Of a stretch of 7,715 bases of DNA, positions 6,531-7,715 are shown one piece after another (position 1 is the stretch's first letter; each line of letters begins with the position of its first letter). Where the stretch lies: positions 1 through 7,715 of the forward strand of contig WLEX01000055.1 in assembly GCA_009704065.1 (NCBI GenBank), read 5' to 3'. The position numbers were made by a program, and so were the translations under genes. A model generated the notes under the pieces. The model ran no database searches, was not told the DNA's origin, and saw only the letters and a list, made by a program, of their open reading frames with translations. The stretch comes from Actinomycetota bacterium. Lineage in GTDB: Bacteria; Actinomycetota; Acidimicrobiia; Acidimicrobiales; Ilumatobacteraceae.

Positions 6531-7715
6531 TTATCGACGGCGACGATTACCGCGGTCTCCACCACGGTCATCTGAGCCACGGGTATCGGGGCCCAAATCG
6601 CCAAATTCGGAACGCAATTCGGAATCGAATTCTGCTTCGAATGACACTTCGACTGGCTGATCTCCGCGAGGAGCACGATCTTCACGTGGGGCACGGTCGT
6701 TGCGGTCGTTGTTACGGCCTCCACGATCGTTGCGGTCACGTCCACCACGGTCTCCGCCGCGGTCGTTGCGATCTCCACGATCTTCGCGTGGGCCACGCTC
6801 GCGACGTTCTCCGCCGCCAGCACCGCCACCGCCACCAGGCAGGTCTTGTCCGTTTTCATCGACGGGGGTAAGGCTGACCTTGCCCTTGTCGTCGACGTCT
6901 TCGACGCGAACCTTGATGGTGTCACCAAGAGTGAGTACATCTTCCACGTTGTTCACGCGAGTGCCGTTACCCAACTTGCTGATGTGTACGAGACCATCGC
7001 GACCAGGAAGGATGTTGACGAATGCACCGAACTTGGTGATGCTTACAACGCGACCGTCGTAAATTGCATTGAGTTCTGCGGTTGGAGGATCAACGATGGC
7101 AAGGATGCGAGCTTTCGCATCTTCAACACGTGAGTTATCGGGTGAACCGATGGTGACGATACCTACGGCACCGTCATCGTCGACTGCGATATCTGCGCCG
7201 GTCTCTTGCTGGATGGTGTTGATGACCTTGCCCTTAGGTCCGATTACTTCGCCGACTTTGTCGAGAGGAATCGTGAACGAGACAATCTTCGGTGCGGTTT
7301 CAGCAACAGTGGTACGTGGCGCGTTGAGCGCAGCGTTCATGCTGTCGAGAATTGCCATACGTGCATCACGTGCTTGTGCAAGAGCTGCTGCCAATACGTC
7401 GGCAGGGATGCCGTCGATCTTGGTGTCGAGCTGCAATGCAGTCACTGCGTCTGCTGTACCAGCAACTTTGAAGTCCATGTCACCGAAAGCATCTTCTGCA
7501 CCGAGGATGTCGGTGAGTGTGAGGTACTTACCTTCTGCATAAATGAGACCCATAGCAATACCTGAGACAGGAGCCTTAATGGGCACACCAGCATCCATGA
7601 GCGACAAGCTTGAAGAACAAACCGAAGCCATAGAGGTGGAACCATTTGATGACAACACTTCGCTCACCAAACGAATGGCGTATGCGAATTCTTCTTGGCT
7701 TGGAACGACTGGCAA
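6531..7715 (-). CDS. pnp: Polyribonucleotide nucleotidyltransferase (PNPase), C-terminal part, cut by window edge
   Basis: The last 394 codons of PNPase; the N-terminal part lies beyond the right edge. The enzyme degrades RNA 3' to 5' with phosphate and can add tails in reverse. Residue numbers count from the first visible codon, a Leu TTG. The second RNase PH domain runs to about 140: PSQEEFAYAIRLVSEVLSSN (5-24), SMASVC (28-33), then LTDILGAEDAFGDMDFKVAG (67-86) with catalytic Asp75 and Asp81 and Lys83. The KH domain follows (about 143-208) with GPKG at 159-162, then the S1 domain (about 213-285, YDGRVVSITKFGAFVNI). After LTPVDENGQDLP comes a roughly 100-residue tail: a Gly run, an Arg/Asp/Asn/Gly-rich stretch, an acidic segment (355-375), and a final basic RGNRRRR. 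The tail is longer than in E. coli. No terminator separates it from dapB. Confidence 0.95.
   Translation of the reverse strand: MPVVPSQEEFAYAIRLVSEVLSSNGSTSMASVCSSSLSLMDAGVPIKAPVSGIAMGLIYAEGKYLTLTDILGAEDAFGDMDFKVAGTADAVTALQLDTKIDGIPADVLAAALAQARDARMAILDSMNAALNAPRTTVAETAPKIVSFTIPLDKVGEVIGPKGKVINTIQQETGADIAVDDDGAVGIVTIGSPDNSRVEDAKARILAIVDPPTAELNAIYDGRVVSITKFGAFVNILPGRDGLVHISKLGNGTRVNNVEDVLTLGDTIKVRVEDVDDKGKVSLTPVDENGQDLPGGGGGAGGGERRERGPREDRGDRNDRGGDRGGRDRNDRGGRNNDRNDRAPREDRAPRGDQPVEVSFEAEFDSELRSEFGDLGPDTRGSDDRGGDRGNRRRR
6534..6836 (-). repeat. Low-complexity coding repeat: Arg/Asp/Gly-rich tail of PNPase
   Basis: Within pnp, codons for short units such as DRGG, DRND and PRED recur irregularly. 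The tail has three parts: a Gly and Arg/Asp-rich block (6660-6836), a distinct acidic segment with spaced Phe/Leu (6591-6653), and a short RG-rich end (6534-6590). On the plus strand this appears as repeated cggtcgttgcg and ccacggtctcc words. Such tails are usually disordered and bind RNA, and their length varies between strains by slippage; that last point is general knowledge, not visible here. Confidence 0.75.

Noticed and set aside
6660..6836. CRISPR-like or tandem non-coding repeat
   Set aside because: The repeated words are short, irregular and in frame with pnp codons for Arg/Asp/Gly; there are no equal-length repeats with unique spacers.
6527..7062. Overlapping plus-strand open frames opposite the pnp tail, rich in His/Arg or Pro/Arg
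   Set aside because: They mirror the GC-rich repetitive codons of the PNPase tail, have low-complexity translations with no family resemblance, and lie opposite a gene identified with high certainty.
1..7715. Novel defence, mobile or toxin–antitoxin system
   Set aside because: Every sizeable stretch is covered by recognisable housekeeping or transport genes; no transposase, integrase, nuclease-effector or toxin-like small gene pair is visible.

Overview
The window looks like an ordinary chromosomal stretch from an actinobacterium. Evidence: the pnp–dapB adjacency, a Tpx-type peroxidase very close to the actinobacterial form, an Asp/Arg/Gly-rich PNPase tail, start codons that lack a Shine-Dalgarno but follow a TAnnnT box at short distance, and very tight gene packing. 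Base composition judged by eye is only moderate for this phylum. That would fit Acidimicrobiia or another environmental lineage with a compact genome, but the lineage is an inference and I could not run a comparison.

Layout, left to right. (1) The 5' part of dapA on the minus strand, running off the left edge. (2) A divergent intergenic stretch (315-437) with a clear inverted repeat. (3) A three-gene plus-strand operon for a polar-amino-acid ABC importer: lipoprotein binding protein, single permease, ATPase. (4) An AlkK-like fatty-acyl-CoA ligase on the minus strand, whose stop codon overlaps that of the ATPase by 4 bp. (5) A divergent gap of 96 bp. (6) A small multi-membrane-segment protein, probably VTT/DedA-like, then the thiol peroxidase tpx, both on the plus strand. 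(7) dapB on the minus strand, abutting tpx stop to stop with no spacer. (8) The 3' two-thirds or so of pnp on the minus strand, running off the right edge and directly upstream of dapB.

Functionally, pnp (RNA turnover) and dapB (second committed step of lysine/diaminopimelate synthesis) probably form one minus-strand transcription unit. dapA (the first committed step) lies about 5.4 kb further on, in the same orientation. Between dapB and dapA sit the importer, the acyl-CoA ligase, the membrane protein and tpx, which have no evident pathway link to lysine synthesis.

I saw no tRNA, rRNA, CRISPR array, insertion sequence, phage gene or defence gene. I found no convincing undescribed multi-gene system. 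The points most worth a second look are the PNPase tail with an embedded acidic helix-like motif, a recurring TAnnnT-N7-ATG start arrangement suggesting leaderless transcripts, the inverted repeat between dapA and the importer operon, and the atypical DedA-like membrane protein.
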